The translations under genes and the position numbers were made by a program. A stretch of 64,000 nt of DNA from Ophiosphaerella korrae (Eukaryota; Ascomycota; Dothideomycetes; Pleosporales; Phaeosphaeriaceae): contig JALNQF010000112.1 in the NCBI GenBank assembly GCA_028456385.1, forward strand, positions 1-64,000. Reading direction: 5' to 3'. This document shows positions 46,303 through 57,969 of this stretch, piece by piece; within the stretch, counting starts at the first letter, position 1; every line of letters begins with the position of its first letter. The notes beneath the pieces are model-generated. The model was not told the origin of the DNA. It did no database searches and saw only the letters and a list, made by a program, of their open reading frames with translations.

Positions 46303-47580
46303 AGGGGTATTTTTGGGGAATTCAAATAGGGGCAGGTGGTGTTGTCACTGGTATTGAATGCGAAAATGTGAGATGCTATCTTTAGGTATTTCTTAGGTGG
46401 GTTGAGTTTTGAAATTGTGGAGTTGTATGCTTTCCCCAAAGCATTAAAGGTCAGCGAAACAGATGCCCAAAGTTGTCCTGGAGACCGACGTGTAGGTCAT
46501 GTGTGATCCCACTATCCGCCTTAACTCTCTACCCTGGGCTGCACCGCAACTTACTATATTGGTTAATCAACTAAACTTATCAATCGTAAAACTAATCTGC
46601 AATCAGAGGCAACGCTCATCCTGTTCGCGACATTGTAATGGTCAACGATGCAGGGAATACCTAGGCAGATATGCCATGGCCTATCATGCCTCTCGGTAAA
46701 CTGAAAAGTGCGAAGATGGCTCTCCTTGTATTAATGCTAGACGTATACAATATATTATATGCTATGAAATGATCGAACTAGGAATCCGAGGTTACTTTAC
46801 CCGTACTTATAAATACCTGGGAAGCAGTTCTAGGTAACCTGGCTACCTTCTGGCTGCTTCATTTCAAGTACCCAACGCCCCCACTTTTCCCATTGACTGA
46901 GAGCAAGCCAACCTATGCAAGATCTACTGTCGTCGGTATTTCCCACTAACAGGATTCTGGGCTGCGCATCGATGAGCCTCGATGTACCAGGATCGAGAGA
47001 CGCTGCAGGTCGTCTGCATAAGCGTTATGGCGTCGAACCTAAACTAGCCCCAACTGTCCTGCCGATGCGGAGAACCCCAGCAAGCAATCCTTCACAGCAA
47101 TCCAGCCGCAAAGCCCAGTCCAAAACCCGGCAGCCGACCGCACGCTGTGCCCCTCAACACCGCTACACCCGCCGATCCCTTCCCATCACGACACCAGCTC
47201 GTGATCGTCGGCCGTGGCTCCACCGAATACATCATCAACCGGCACATGATGTTCCACCTCTCGATGCTGCCACAGCGACATCCCGTTAGCACTGAGGATC
47301 CCCCGGCCATTTACCCCAGCGTTGCCTTTCCCCGACTTCCTGACGTGGTTTAGACATCCTTGGGTTACAACGGCGGATGAAGGAAACGGCGGTGCGATTG
47401 GGCCTGGCGATGCACATGCTAGCCTGCTTGAGTACGCGTGCTTGTTGCTGAGACGTAGCGCCCCGAAGCTATCTACTTCATCGCGGGCTCGCGCACTTTT
47501 TTTTTCGTCAATGGTCCCAGCAAGATTGAGCTGCTCCACATAACTATCGTTCGACATTGGGGCTGCGCGCCGCTTTCAAC
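46303..47580. other. gene-poor stretch, possible BTB-domain relic
   Basis: No supported intact gene. At about 47190-47260 one frame reads QLVIVGRGSTEYIINRHMMF, which resembles the first strand and helix of a BTB/POZ domain. It has no proper start and no domain continuation, and frames break soon after. It may be a remnant. Confidence 0.3.
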
Positions 47581-49148
47581 ATGGGATTCTTCAAGCGACA
47601 CACCCTGCGCAATCGCGACGATAAGCGCACGAGCGCTGCAGAGCTTACGTTGCGCGAGTCCCTCTATCCACTCTTTCTCGTCACCATTTTGTTCTTCCTT
47701 TGGGTGTGTTTAGGTTGTCGACAACGCACAATTTCACGCTGACAACGCTTTAGGGTTTCTCATATGGCCTCATCGACACTCTGAACAAGCACTTCCAAGA
47801 AACCCTTGGCATTACTCGTTCCCGTTCCTCTGGTCTTCAAGCAGCCTACTTTGGTGCCTATCCACTTGCGTCTCTTGGCCATGCCAATTGGATTCTACGC
47901 CATTGGGGCTACAAGGCATGTTTCATCTGGGGCCTGATCCTCTACGGAGTCGGTTCTCTGGTCGCCTGGCCATGTCTTGTGTACCGTTCCTTTGGCGGCT
48001 TCTGCGCTGCAATCTTCATCATCGGTAACGGACTCGGAGCGCTTGAGACCGGAGCGAATCCCTATCTCGCCGTTTGTGGCCCGCCGAGGTACTCTGAGAT
48101 CAGAATCAACTTTGCACAAGCTTTTAACGGTATCGGAACTGTGGTTGCTCCTGTGCTAGGCTCCTACGTCTTTTTCAAAAACGTGGGCGATGACCAAAAG
48201 TCGCTTCAGAATGTGCAATGGACATATCTTGCAATTGCGTGCTTCGTCTTTGCTCTAGCGGTTGTCTATTATTTCAGCCCGATTCCAGAAATTACGGGTA
48301 TGTCTTTTACCTTGGTGAAAACACAGTGTCCTAACAAGTGAGCAGATGCCGACATGGCGTTCCAGGCCGAAATGACCCACGCCGGAACGGACGTAAAGCC
48401 ATTCAGCAAGCAGTACCGCTTGTTCCATGCTACCTTTGCGCAGTTCTGCTACACTGGCGCCCAAGTCGCCATCGCGGGAGCTTTCATCAACTACGTCACC
48501 GAGACAAGAGTCACAAGCAAGGGGAAAACGTCCTCCTCTGATGCTGCAAGATTCCTTGCGGGCGCCCAGGGCACTTTCACCATGGGCCGCTTCGTCGGCA
48601 GTATCATGATGAAATTTGTAAAGCCGCGCTTGGTCTTCCTCCTCTTCATGAGCCTAATCATCGTCTTCATCATCCCCAGCATCACGGAGCGCGGCAACAC
48701 GGGCATGAGCATGCTCTACATCGTGCTCTTCTTCGAGTCCATCATCTTCCCCACCATCGTCGCCCTCGGCATGCGCGGCCTCGGTAAGTACTCCAAGCGC
48801 GGCTCTGGCCTAATCGTTGCGGGCGTGGCTGGCGGTGCCGTCGTGCCGCCGCTGCTCTTCGTCGCCTCGGACGCGCAGGGCCAGCCCAATGCCAATACTG
48901 GACATGCGCCCACGGCCTTCGCCATGGTGGTGCCGCTGATGTTCTTTGTGGCTGCGTGGTCGTACCCGCTTTGCGTCAATTTTGTACCTGCGTATCGTGA
49001 TGTTGCGGACAGCTTTTCTACGGCCGAAATTGGCATTACGAACGCGCATGCGAATGATCCGGAGCATCAGGGTGGGGCTTTGAGTGCGGAGCAGAGCGAG
49101 GAGTTTCCTGCGAGGACGGAGACGGTGGATGCAGAGAAGAAAATTTGA
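47581..49148 (+). CDS. FHS/FucP-family sugar MFS transporter (3 exons)
   Basis: Transporter of 489 aa in the fucose/galactose/glucose permease group. Exons are 47581-47703, 47754-48297 and 48346-49148, with frame kept at both joins. Family marks are LFLVTILFFLWGFSYGLIDT across the first splice, LNKHFQETLGITRSRSSGLQ, GNGLGALETGANPYLAVCGP and FFESIIFPTIVALGMRGLG. About twelve hydrophobic segments are visible. The N-terminus is short and basic (MGFFKRHTLRNRDDKR) and the C-tail is acidic. Fungal relatives are proton-sugar symporters of the plasma membrane. The neighbouring beta-hydroxyacid dehydrogenase could act on a sugar-acid product, but this is only proximity. Confidence 0.9.
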
Positions 49149-50161
49149 ATGGGTGGAGGTTTGGGAGTGCTCGGCTGGTGGGGATTGGATGTATTAGAAG
49201 TATGGTCAATGATTATTATTTACGCCAGGACGCTATGCCAACTAAAAGAATGCTCATTATTCTACGTTACGAGCAGCAGCGAAAAGGTGTTTGAATTACC
49301 CAGTGCCTTTTTCTAGGTATCGATAAGTATATCAGGAGTTCTAGTAAGATGACTCCGCCATATATTAATTGCAGTGTCTATATAACGTGGGTAGACATTA
49401 CGCGTTTTCAGTTCAGGAAGAGTCATACCAGTACGCTAAGATGCGTGGTGCATGGTTAGTAGAACAACCACCAGACTAATAATTACTAATACGATCTTAC
49501 ACTTACTCGTAAATCTAACTGGAAACGCACCTAGCTCGCTCGGAAAATATCTCTGAATTCGCAGTCCAAAGCTAAAGTCTGGCCTTGCAAGTATAAGTAG
49601 AGCGTTCCGGTAGGTTTACGATATCACTTAGGCCGTGTCGCTCCAGATGAGGCATGTACTTTATCACAACATATCGACGCTGCCCGATTACAAGCTTGAA
49701 GTATGCGATCAGGCTAGAAGCTGAAGAGCATGCAAGAATTGCAAGCATCTTGGCTGAGTATGCTACCCGCGGACTTTAGCCCTGCAGTTCGATAGAAAGG
49801 AAAGAAGCTGGAGGTATCATGATCCCTTGGAACTGAGCTCTCATAAAAGCCACGGCAAAATAGATTCCGGCAAAGAGACTCTGCTTAAACCAGCTGGGGA
49901 AGCAGAAGCGGGATCTTGCAAGTTGCGTTGCTTTTCAACGATTCCGGCCTCTCCCCGGTAGCCCCACTCACATATGAACCCTGCCATTCAGTAACTTCTA
50001 GTCTATTGAAATATATTCCTGCATAGGTTCTATGCCCTTGTGTCCTAATTTTGCGAAAAAAAAAAAAAAAAAAAAAACCCCCAATTCTTTTCTTCTCTCT
50101 CGGGGTCAACGACACGCTCATTTTGCCAAGACCCAGTGCACCCGAATCCACGCTCAAATCA
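49149..50161. other. gene-poor stretch with A-run
   Basis: AT-rich, no supported gene. It includes an A22 homopolymer at 50056-50077 just before the 3' end of the decayed kinase-LIM-WW gene. Confidence 0.6.
50056..50077. repeat. A22 homopolymer
   Basis: Run of about 22 A in noncoding sequence. Confidence 0.9.
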
Positions 50162-53100
50162 TCAGTCCGAAAATTTTGCTCCATTGGTGGCGAAGTGGGT
50201 GGATGTTTTTTTTTTTTTTGATTGTTCGTTTGGGTTATACGGTTGCTGGCTCGATTCAGGTACATATGCTGTCTTTTTGACACTGCCTTTCGCATTTCGA
50301 GTTTTCTTTGTGGCAACGATTCGTGTGATATCATCAAGAGCGAAAGGGTATTGTTTGGAGCCCGGGCTATCGTTTGATGCAGGGCCCTGTAAACTGTAGC
50401 GTGGTGCTGATCTGTGCAGGACAATCTCCTGGGAGGAAGGTTCTTGATGGTCATGAGAGTCATCTGTTACAGGGAACTCCCATTGTGAAATGCCCGTTTT
50501 GAGATTCATAAAGATATACCTCTTAGCCCTATTACTATTTTAGCATACAAAAAACAAAAGAAAAAGACGTTTGCAAAGTCGCAACTTACGGAGGTGACTA
50601 GTAGGCTTTCCAGCCTTTTGCACAGTGAGGCCGCGGCGGAATGGCCTCGCTCATTGCAGATTCAATTTCACCTCCTGAAGATGTCTTCCCCAATGCCAAA
50701 TCTGCTATAATAAATATTAGTTTGTAGTATCATCGTAGATGATGGCAATATCAATCACATACAGGCATTTGCATTGGAAAGCAAAATTTTCGCATACTAA
50801 ACCCAGGCTACATGAAGTAGATGAGCATTGACAAGCGACCTGGTATTTGGTATGGTGAAATTCCGTCCGATCTTTTGCGAGATAAACTCCAAACTTCCAT
50901 GAGAACAGCTAATATAGGTAATTCCTACCTCATGTTTCACCTCCGGAGGGGTCTATTACATAACTGACAAGTAATACAATTAATATGGACAGTTTTGGTG
51001 TCGCCCAAGTAGCACCATTGGCTGGTAATAATGTCAAGGGACTTCAGGCAGATGTAGCAACGGTCGGTGAGAGACATATATTTGATGTTTGCAAACCTGT
51101 CTTGGAGAGTAGGCATCTTGATGTGGATTATCCCTTTTTCCATATCGGTGAGAAGGTCATGTAATGTAGCTCTTTTGCCTTGATGGTCTAAGGATCTGGC
51201 CGCTTGGAGCCCCAATCGGATGAGAAGTTTGAGGTTGTGTGCATGTTCGGCTACTGGGGATAATATGTTTTCGTCGATATTCGATTGCTTGTCATAGACC
51301 GAAGCTATGAAAGAAAGAACAGTGGTAGCATTCTTGCGCAGGAGCTTCTGTTCTCGAATTATAGGGATCCCTCTGAGTATGCCAGTTTGGTCTGTCGTGA
51401 TAAACATACTCTCTACTCACTTGGCAGACCTCTAGCCTGCTTCAATTTATCAAGAGCATCCAACGCTTTCAAAAGCCCTTCTATCTTACAAATGAAGTGG
51501 CTAGATATTGAGAGCATTTTCAGTCGACCTGATTTGGTTTCCATGTTTAAGAGTAGATCGGACATATCGGTGGCGAGATTCTCCTTACATTTCGAAAGCA
51601 CCAACCAGACCTTGTTTGTAAGCACTTCAGTCTGCTCTAAAGACAATTCTACAAAAATGTCGGGATCTATCGCGCCATTTTTCTTTGGTACCTCGTGGTT
51701 TGTGAAAAAAGGTACGAACTCGTTTTTCACCGCCGTGGTATCCCAACGTTTTTGAATCATATCTAATATACTGTGAGTATTGTATGTTGCTTCCAAAGTC
51801 TGGCGCAGAAACCTACAGCAATCTGGATCCTATATCTGATTTCCTTCATTACGAGATAGCTCAATAAACCGTTTCGCAACCGGAGCTTCACAGCCACAGC
51901 ACATCCACGCATAGAGAGCTCAAAAATGTCGACCACAGGAGATCCTTCCTTCGTGCTCGTAGTATGAACCCGTTGCCTCAAAGACTTTGCCACAGTCCAG
52001 TTCGTCGCACATAAAGTGATCCATGTGATATTTACGATTAAGGGCATTAACATAACTACCCCTGAGCGCCATTCCACATCGGTGGCATAAGAGATCCAGG
52101 CGTCGGAAGTAGTTAGTTTCGCAAAGGGGTACCTGTTGGGTATGGTCCGCAGACGGGTCATCTATAGACACAAATTCACCGTCTCTGATTTCGCCTGGTA
52201 TAGGGAAGAATTTGGTCGCAAACATTCTTTTGACAATCTTTTGGCCATGTCAGCATTTCGATACTCAGTCTGCAGCTTTACTGAGTTCTCACCATACAAC
52301 AAAAACAATCCAAGTGGAAAGTACTAGAAAGTGCCCTCACAAATTGCCCTTTCAATATCTCCTTGTGACACCTCGCACATATTCGCTTCGGTAAAGGAGT
52401 AACTGTAAAAGCGGGCTCAGGCTGTCGCAAATCTTCATAGTCGGATGGAATCAGTGGTGACACAGCCAGTGTATGAGGAGAGTTTAAAGGTTGCGGCGGC
52501 GAGAGTGGAAGCGGCCAGGAAGAATGCAAGTCCATCTGTGCTGAAGAATGTTGCGGGTGCTGCTCCACGTGTGTGGGTGCTACCCCCCGCGAACCAAATT
52601 GCTCAACACGATTGCTCTGAGCATCAGAGGTAGAGGATACCAATAACTTCTCATCCCAATCGATGGGTTGACTTTCTTGTTGCTGGTCCTCTTCTTCCGC
52701 ACCTGTAGTGCGTATAGCACCATCACCGTCGACTGGATGAGGGGCATGAGAGATCTTGGGGCCCGTTGAAAGGTCACGACTCTGATCACCGATCGGGTCT
52801 GGCGATAGTGTTCGATCCAAATCTAGGGCATTCGTCTCGAAGTTCTCGACGAGTTTTGTTCCATCTTCCCACATTCCGGCGTTGGACACAGTATCCGAAG
52901 GCGTGGCGTGATCAGACATTGCAAAATTTTGAATTAACTGCATGGCACTATTAGACCCATCAATGAATGAATCTGGTTTAACGTTATTCAGTTGACCAAT
53001 TGTTCTATTATTTCCATTTTCCTGTGTTTGTAGCGGTAATCTTGAAGGCAGCTCATCCGTTGGCACATAGATGCGCGTTTCATTTTGGAATGAAATTCGC

Positions 53101-54475
53101 GGGACGTTGTCAGCAACGTGGGGTTCTTGAAAAGATCCAACGAAGGAAACTACACTCTCTGCGGACTCCAAGTCTTCCATGCAACACTGCCCGGAAAAGG
53201 CAAACTTTATCTCAGGATCGTTGTTGACAGTTTCAATTTCAGAGAGAAGCTTGCGAGCAGTCCAACGTTTGCGCTGATCTTGAACAAGCAGATGGCAGAT
53301 GCAGTCTTGAGGAGGGTTGTCTACCAAATTTGAGTTCAACTTTATAGATGTTATCCATTCAAAAATGGCATCGCAGTTGAGATGATAACAGGATGACAAG
53401 GCCCCGTTTGCCTCCAAAAAAAAGAGTGAAGTTTGGCAACTGTATGCCCTTTTAGAACCGTCCAAATCTCAACAAATATGCATCCTAGCGACCAAATATC
53501 CGAAGAAGTATTGCACGGTGAGTATTCAGATACCTCGGGAGCACAGCATCGCGCCGTTTTGGGTGTTGGCCCCGTAGTTGTACTTCATCCAATCTCAGAC
53601 CAATCCAGCGAGATGCCAAAATCAGTGAGGTAGACGGTGTGCTGAGAAACAAGGACGTTTTGCGGCTTGATATCTTTATGACGGATAGTGTTGTCATGCA
53701 AATAAGAAAGGGCAGAGATAAGGCAGCCGAAGAAGGAGCGGATGAATGACTTTGACGATGGCGGACAGTTTTCAAGAAAGTCTTTTAGATCATAGTCTGC
53801 GATAGGGGACATGATGATGCCTACAAAGCGTGGATCTGTGTAGCTGCCAATGAGCTGCACAATATGCCGATAGTGACGCAGCTTTTTGAGAAAGCCTAAC
53901 TCACGCTCAAAGTCGCGGAGGATCTTCTGGTTCCGCTAAAAGGTGCGACCCCTAGGAATGAGCTTCCGCGCATATTCCTTATGACTAATAGTGCTGACAA
54001 CTCTATCCACATATCCAAATGTGCCCTTGCCCAGGTCTTCGATCTTTATAAATGGCACATCGTCGGTGCTAGGGAAATGGCGATGCCGCCCAGTCTCGCG
54101 CTCTAGGTCGAGGGCACTCGATAGCACCACACGCTGGGCCTGCAGAAACTCATGGGCGACGGAAGGACTTAGCGATTGCGGAAGGGTCTGATGCGCAAAG
54201 GGGAAGTAGACGTCGGAGATAATCTGCGTGAGGAATAGGTCAATTACATCAAGTTGATCCAGCAAGCGTAGGACAACATAAATGCGGGGAATACGTGACC
54301 AGCTCTCGCGGCTAACGCGTCGCAGCACGTCAGAAATCTCTCTAAGGTCTGTTTCAGAGAAATGCTCTTGATGTTTGAACGATGACTTGGCTGTCCGCGA
54401 CACGGGGAACCAGCGTTGCAGCAGCGAAGCTTCGAGGTCTGTGGTGTCCGCCATCGCCAAATGGAGCCCCAGCAC
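50162..54475 (-). pseudogene. decayed protein kinase - LIM x3 - WW fusion gene
   Basis: Reading right to left: an N-terminal helical region (LLQRWFPVSRTAKSSF, from a Met at 54454 or 54475), then a protein kinase with LGKGTFGYV, RHKDIKPQNVLV and LTDFGISLDW, then a long linker. LIM blocks follow: CARCHKEILKGQFVRAL with HLDC, LCHRCGMALRGSYVNALNRK, and CYICLKSLDIITSQWCYL. Between them is the helical region found in fungal Rga1 RhoGAPs, but no GAP domain is seen. A WW domain ends the gene (GWKAY, then RYIFMNLKTGISQWEFP after an intron at 50529-50589). In-frame stops lie at 53936-53938, 53585-53587, 51920-51922, 51830-51832, 50797-50799 and 50598-50600. The frame also shifts at an A8 run (53416-53423) and LIM1 is damaged at its splice junction. 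Each stop could come from CAG, CGA or TGG by a C:G to T:A change. Confidence 0.75.
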
Positions 54476-55422
54476 TCTAAGTAACCGGCATCAAAGACAT
54501 TACTACAAACCGACAGAAGTAAAGGTAAGAAGTGTGCCGTGTTGTGTAAGGGAAGACGCGATGTGACTAGGCTATAATACCATTGTCCTGCTTGTGGGTT
54601 TGTAGGGGGTCTGACCGATACATGGCTTGTTCAGCCGCAGAACCCCACGTCAACCAGCGCGAACTTGGAGACATTAAGCGAGTGTTGGTCATGGGCAAAG
54701 TTTCAATGCCGAAATGATGAATTTCTGCCTATGTGGACGTGCCCGACCGAATATTGTTGAATGACAGGAACAAGGGAACAGGGCTCTAGCTGCTAGTTAA
54801 GCTACATACGTTACAAGCAGTTTGCTCCGGGTCAATACGTCGACGTGCGTGATCTTATCCTCAACGTCTGGAATATCAATATGAGTAACCAAAAACTTAT
54901 AGTAAAACAATTCTATTATACATCATTTATTGTATATGTCTAGTATCGATATAAAGAGAGCAGTTTTTTTACTTTTCCGATCTACTGAGAAAGAGGCCAT
55001 GCATAAATAGAATCCGGCCGCGTTAAAAGTTTGTACCTGAATTTCAGTGCTCGGAGTGCAAGCGAACCATCGTCATACGTTGGTGGAGGTGGATCTATGA
55101 GTAGCTAAATCGTGGAACTGTCAGATTTATGGTCGCATGTGGTGCATGCGGAGGGTGCGCGGTCCGCAAAACCTATTACACAACTGTCTGGCCGCAACTA
55201 TACAACTAAGCCACCGAAGAAGCAAGAGGCAAATATATCCACACTACCTAGGATCGCTTTTATTGGCAAGTATAAGCAACCAAACGAAATCTGAGGCTTC
55301 TAGTTATATAGTTTTATAGCTGGCACAGGCTGCCAAACTCAGGCAACACGGATTAGACCGCCTCAATCAAATCGATGCGAGGTAAGCATTACATTATACT
55401 AATGCTAGGTTCCTTGATGGGC
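54476..55422. other. intergenic, no supported gene
   Basis: Nearly 950 bp between the decayed gene's start and the 3' end of a secreted-protein gene. AT-rich at 54880-54970. Nothing recognised. Confidence 0.6.
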
Positions 55423-56441
55423 CTATGGTGAGTTTGTCGCGCGTGATCTGCTGGGGAGTGTCACCGGCATGGGAGTTCCTGATGGAACAACTGAGGATGC
55501 TCCTCCACCACCACCGCCACCTGATGGCTTCTTCTGTACCACGGCTTGAACGACTTGACCTGCGATAGATGTTAGCAGTTGCTGTCAGGGGTTACACGTA
55601 TAAACATACCCGCAGTGTTGGTGATTATATCGACAAGAGCACCAAGCGGATCGTATTTGTAGGTCTTTTGGGTCAAACCTTGGCCAACCTGCTTCACGCT
55701 TCCCGCGACCTCTGTCATGTTCAACTGTCATCATGTTAGCTTCTTACCAATTTTGATCTGAACCACCGGAGGAACCTACCTTGAAATTACCAATAATCTG
55801 TGAAAGAGCATCACCACCAGCTCCAACCACTTCCTGAACGATATTGCCTAGGTTGTCGACCAGGAGATTTAGAGTCTTTCCATTTTGTGTGATAGAGCCA
55901 AGCTATGCATCGTTAGTGGGACTTCAAGTAAGGGTGTCTGTGAATAACTCACAAGTCCGTCTACTGCGCCAATGACTTCGCCCACTAAGTTTGTCACGTT
56001 GCCAATCAAGCTGAGAAGGAGCGGGTTGAGATCGAGAGAGTCGAAAACGCGGCCAACAATCTCCACGAGATTACCAAGTCTGACAACAAGCTCGAGGTTG
56101 ACATCAACGTCAGCAATCGTGATGTTGACCTTCTGGACGGAGACGGCAACACCCGCATTGACCTGGACTAGACCTGCCACTTTTGCGTTAAGATTCAGAT
56201 CTGCCTGCAGCTTCTCTACCACCAATTCAATCCTTCCGACGTGCAATTCGGGGACCTGCAGGAGAACATCAGGCGCTGTGGAGGTTGTCACAGCGGGAGG
56301 TTTTGCTGTGGTGCCATTGCCTTGCGGCGGTCTGCTGCTCGTAATGGGTGGTGTTGTGGGACTGGTTGCTGATTGCGCGAGAACATGACTAGCGAATGTG
56401 AAGAAGAAGCCGATGAGCAGTATGCGAATAGAGAACGACAT
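55423..56441 (-). CDS. secreted protein of unknown family, paralogue A (4 exons)
   Basis: Predicted secreted protein of 287 aa. Exons in coding order are 56441-55953, 55902-55780, 55724-55610 and 55559-55423; the sum is in frame. A signal peptide (IRILLIGFFFTFASHVLAQ) is followed by a Thr/Pro/Ser-rich segment, then a region dominated by alternating hydrophobic residues (PDVLLQVPELHVGRIEL, LNLNAKVAGLVQVNAGV, RLGNLVEIVGRVFDSLDLNP). The C-terminus has a Gly run and Ser/Pro/Arg tail. There are almost no Cys residues. The same core occurs in the divergent neighbour at 56974, so they are paralogues. The family is not recognised; repeating amphipathic strands suggest a beta-rich or membrane-active surface, which is only inference. 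Confidence 0.85.
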
Positions 56442-56973
56442 GTTGGCGATGGCACGGCAACAATATCGAGAAATGTGCAGGACAGCGGCAGCGCTCGCTA
56501 CAAGTAATACCAGACGGGATCAGGAACCAAAGAGCACGCCGTTGCAAATCAGCCCGTTAATCATGCAGGAACCGCGATTTTAGTCGACAATCTCGGATAA
56601 ATGTCCCTATGTAGTCACAAACAGGGGTATTGGCACGTCTGCAACATGCCAATTTGCATATTTCTAGGGTGGGAAAATCGAAAAACCTGATTCGCATACG
56701 AAAACCTGATCTTTCAGAGAGGTGTGCCGAATGGGATTTCAGAGTTGTGCCTCCTTAATCTCGTTCTCTTCGCCTGGTGGGGCACCGTTGCTCATGCATT
56801 GCCTGTTCCTTGTCGTGGCTTCAACACCTCTGGCTAATACCTACCGTTGACCGTCGCTTGCCTTTGCCCGGTTAACTTCTCATCAAGCTGCTGTTTCCCT
56901 CGCTCTCCATTAGCAGCTGTTGAGTTGCGTCCCTTCTCTGCGCCACAACTCCAATTCTTGATCAGCCGACACA
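56442..56973. promoter_or_regulatory. shared divergent promoter of the secreted paralogue pair
   Basis: 532 bp between the two start codons; the only promoter space for both genes, so co-regulation is plausible. No specific element was identified. Confidence 0.55.
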
Positions 56974-57969
56974 ATGCCATCTATTCTTTCGACGCTCGCC
57001 ATCTTCGCCCTTCCCCTCTTTGCACTCGCCCAATCAGCAAATGACGGTTACTCTGGGTACAGACTCGATGTGAGGCAAGACGGTGACCCATCCGCAGTCC
57101 TACTTGAGACCGAAAATACAAAGACGTCGAATGTTTCTGCGTTTGTACCAGAGCCAGACGTCTTGCTCAATGCTTCTGTACACGTCGGCGAAATCTTCAT
57201 TGGCGTGGACAATCTCACCGCAAAAATCAACCTTGATGCCAAAGTCCTCAAACTGCTAGAGTTCAACGCAGGTGTTGATCTCAGCATCGACAAGGTAGCC
57301 CTTACCATCCAAAATGTCACAGCAAAGGTGTACCTTGAAGCACGCCTAGGTAATCTCGTTACCATGATTAGAGATGTCTTGGATTCAATTGATCTTAATC
57401 CCATCGTTGCTGAGTTGGGCAATGGCTTGGGAAGCATCATCAACGATACTGCTGGGCTGATTGGCAATGTCGGCGGTGGTCTCGGTGGTGGCAGTGATGG
57501 AGGTAGTGGCAGCAATGGTACACAACCAGCCAACACCAAGCGCGACAACGAACTCGACTTCCATCAATGGGACCTTCTCAACAACATTCTCTACTCTGTC
57601 AACAACTTTGAAGGCAACACACATAAGCGTCGCGTTCTTGCACAAAACGGCGAGATTGTAGAGCAAACACTCAACAACTTCGGCACAATCTCTGGCGAGA
57701 CTGTGGTCGGCAACTACCTCGAAAACATGCGCTTCAACGGCTTCAACCAAAGCGTGCATTACAAGGGTCAGGAAGTCTGGGAGGAGGAATACGTCTATGA
57801 GCCATTTGCAGGCCTATACTCGATTTCCGGTATCTTCAAGAGCAAGAGCACTGGCGCAGTTGTTGGAACACAGCTACTTGCCGAGGCACGAGGAGGTGGT
57901 AACGCAAACATCGGTAACGAAAATAGTAGCAACGAAGAACTCAAACACAGACACAAGCATAGGCACTGA
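56974..57969 (+). CDS. secreted protein of unknown family, paralogue B, His-rich tail
   Basis: Single-exon secreted protein of 331 aa. The signal peptide is MPSILSTLAIFALPLFALAQ. The core matches paralogue A: PDVLLNASVHVGEIFIGV, INLDAKVLKLLEFNAGVDL, ARLGNLVTMIRDVLDSIDLN. Then come a Gly/Ser-rich linker, a candidate KR dibasic site (NTKRDNEL), and a second domain (LAQNGEIVEQTLNNFGTISG, EEEYVYEPFAGLYSISGIF) that is also faintly present in A. It ends in a basic His-rich tail (LKHRHKHRH), a possible metal-binding site. Several N-x-S/T sites are present. Unlike A it lacks introns. No known family was recognised. A role outside the cell or in the wall is inferred from the signal peptide alone. Confidence 0.9.
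   Translation: MPSILSTLAIFALPLFALAQSANDGYSGYRLDVRQDGDPSAVLLETENTKTSNVSAFVPEPDVLLNASVHVGEIFIGVDNLTAKINLDAKVLKLLEFNAGVDLSIDKVALTIQNVTAKVYLEARLGNLVTMIRDVLDSIDLNPIVAELGNGLGSIINDTAGLIGNVGGGLGGGSDGGSGSNGTQPANTKRDNELDFHQWDLLNNILYSVNNFEGNTHKRRVLAQNGEIVEQTLNNFGTISGETVVGNYLENMRFNGFNQSVHYKGQEVWEEEYVYEPFAGLYSISGIFKSKSTGAVVGTQLLAEARGGGNANIGNENSSNEELKHRHKHRH

Noticed and set aside
47147..47353. BTB/POZ-domain gene
   Set aside because: Only about 20 residues look like the domain, with no continuation or splice support; kept only as a possible relic.
53936..53938. TTTTAG at the kinase stop as an intron acceptor
   Set aside because: The only nearby GT donor would leave a 14-base intron, and the protein sequence is continuous across the stop.
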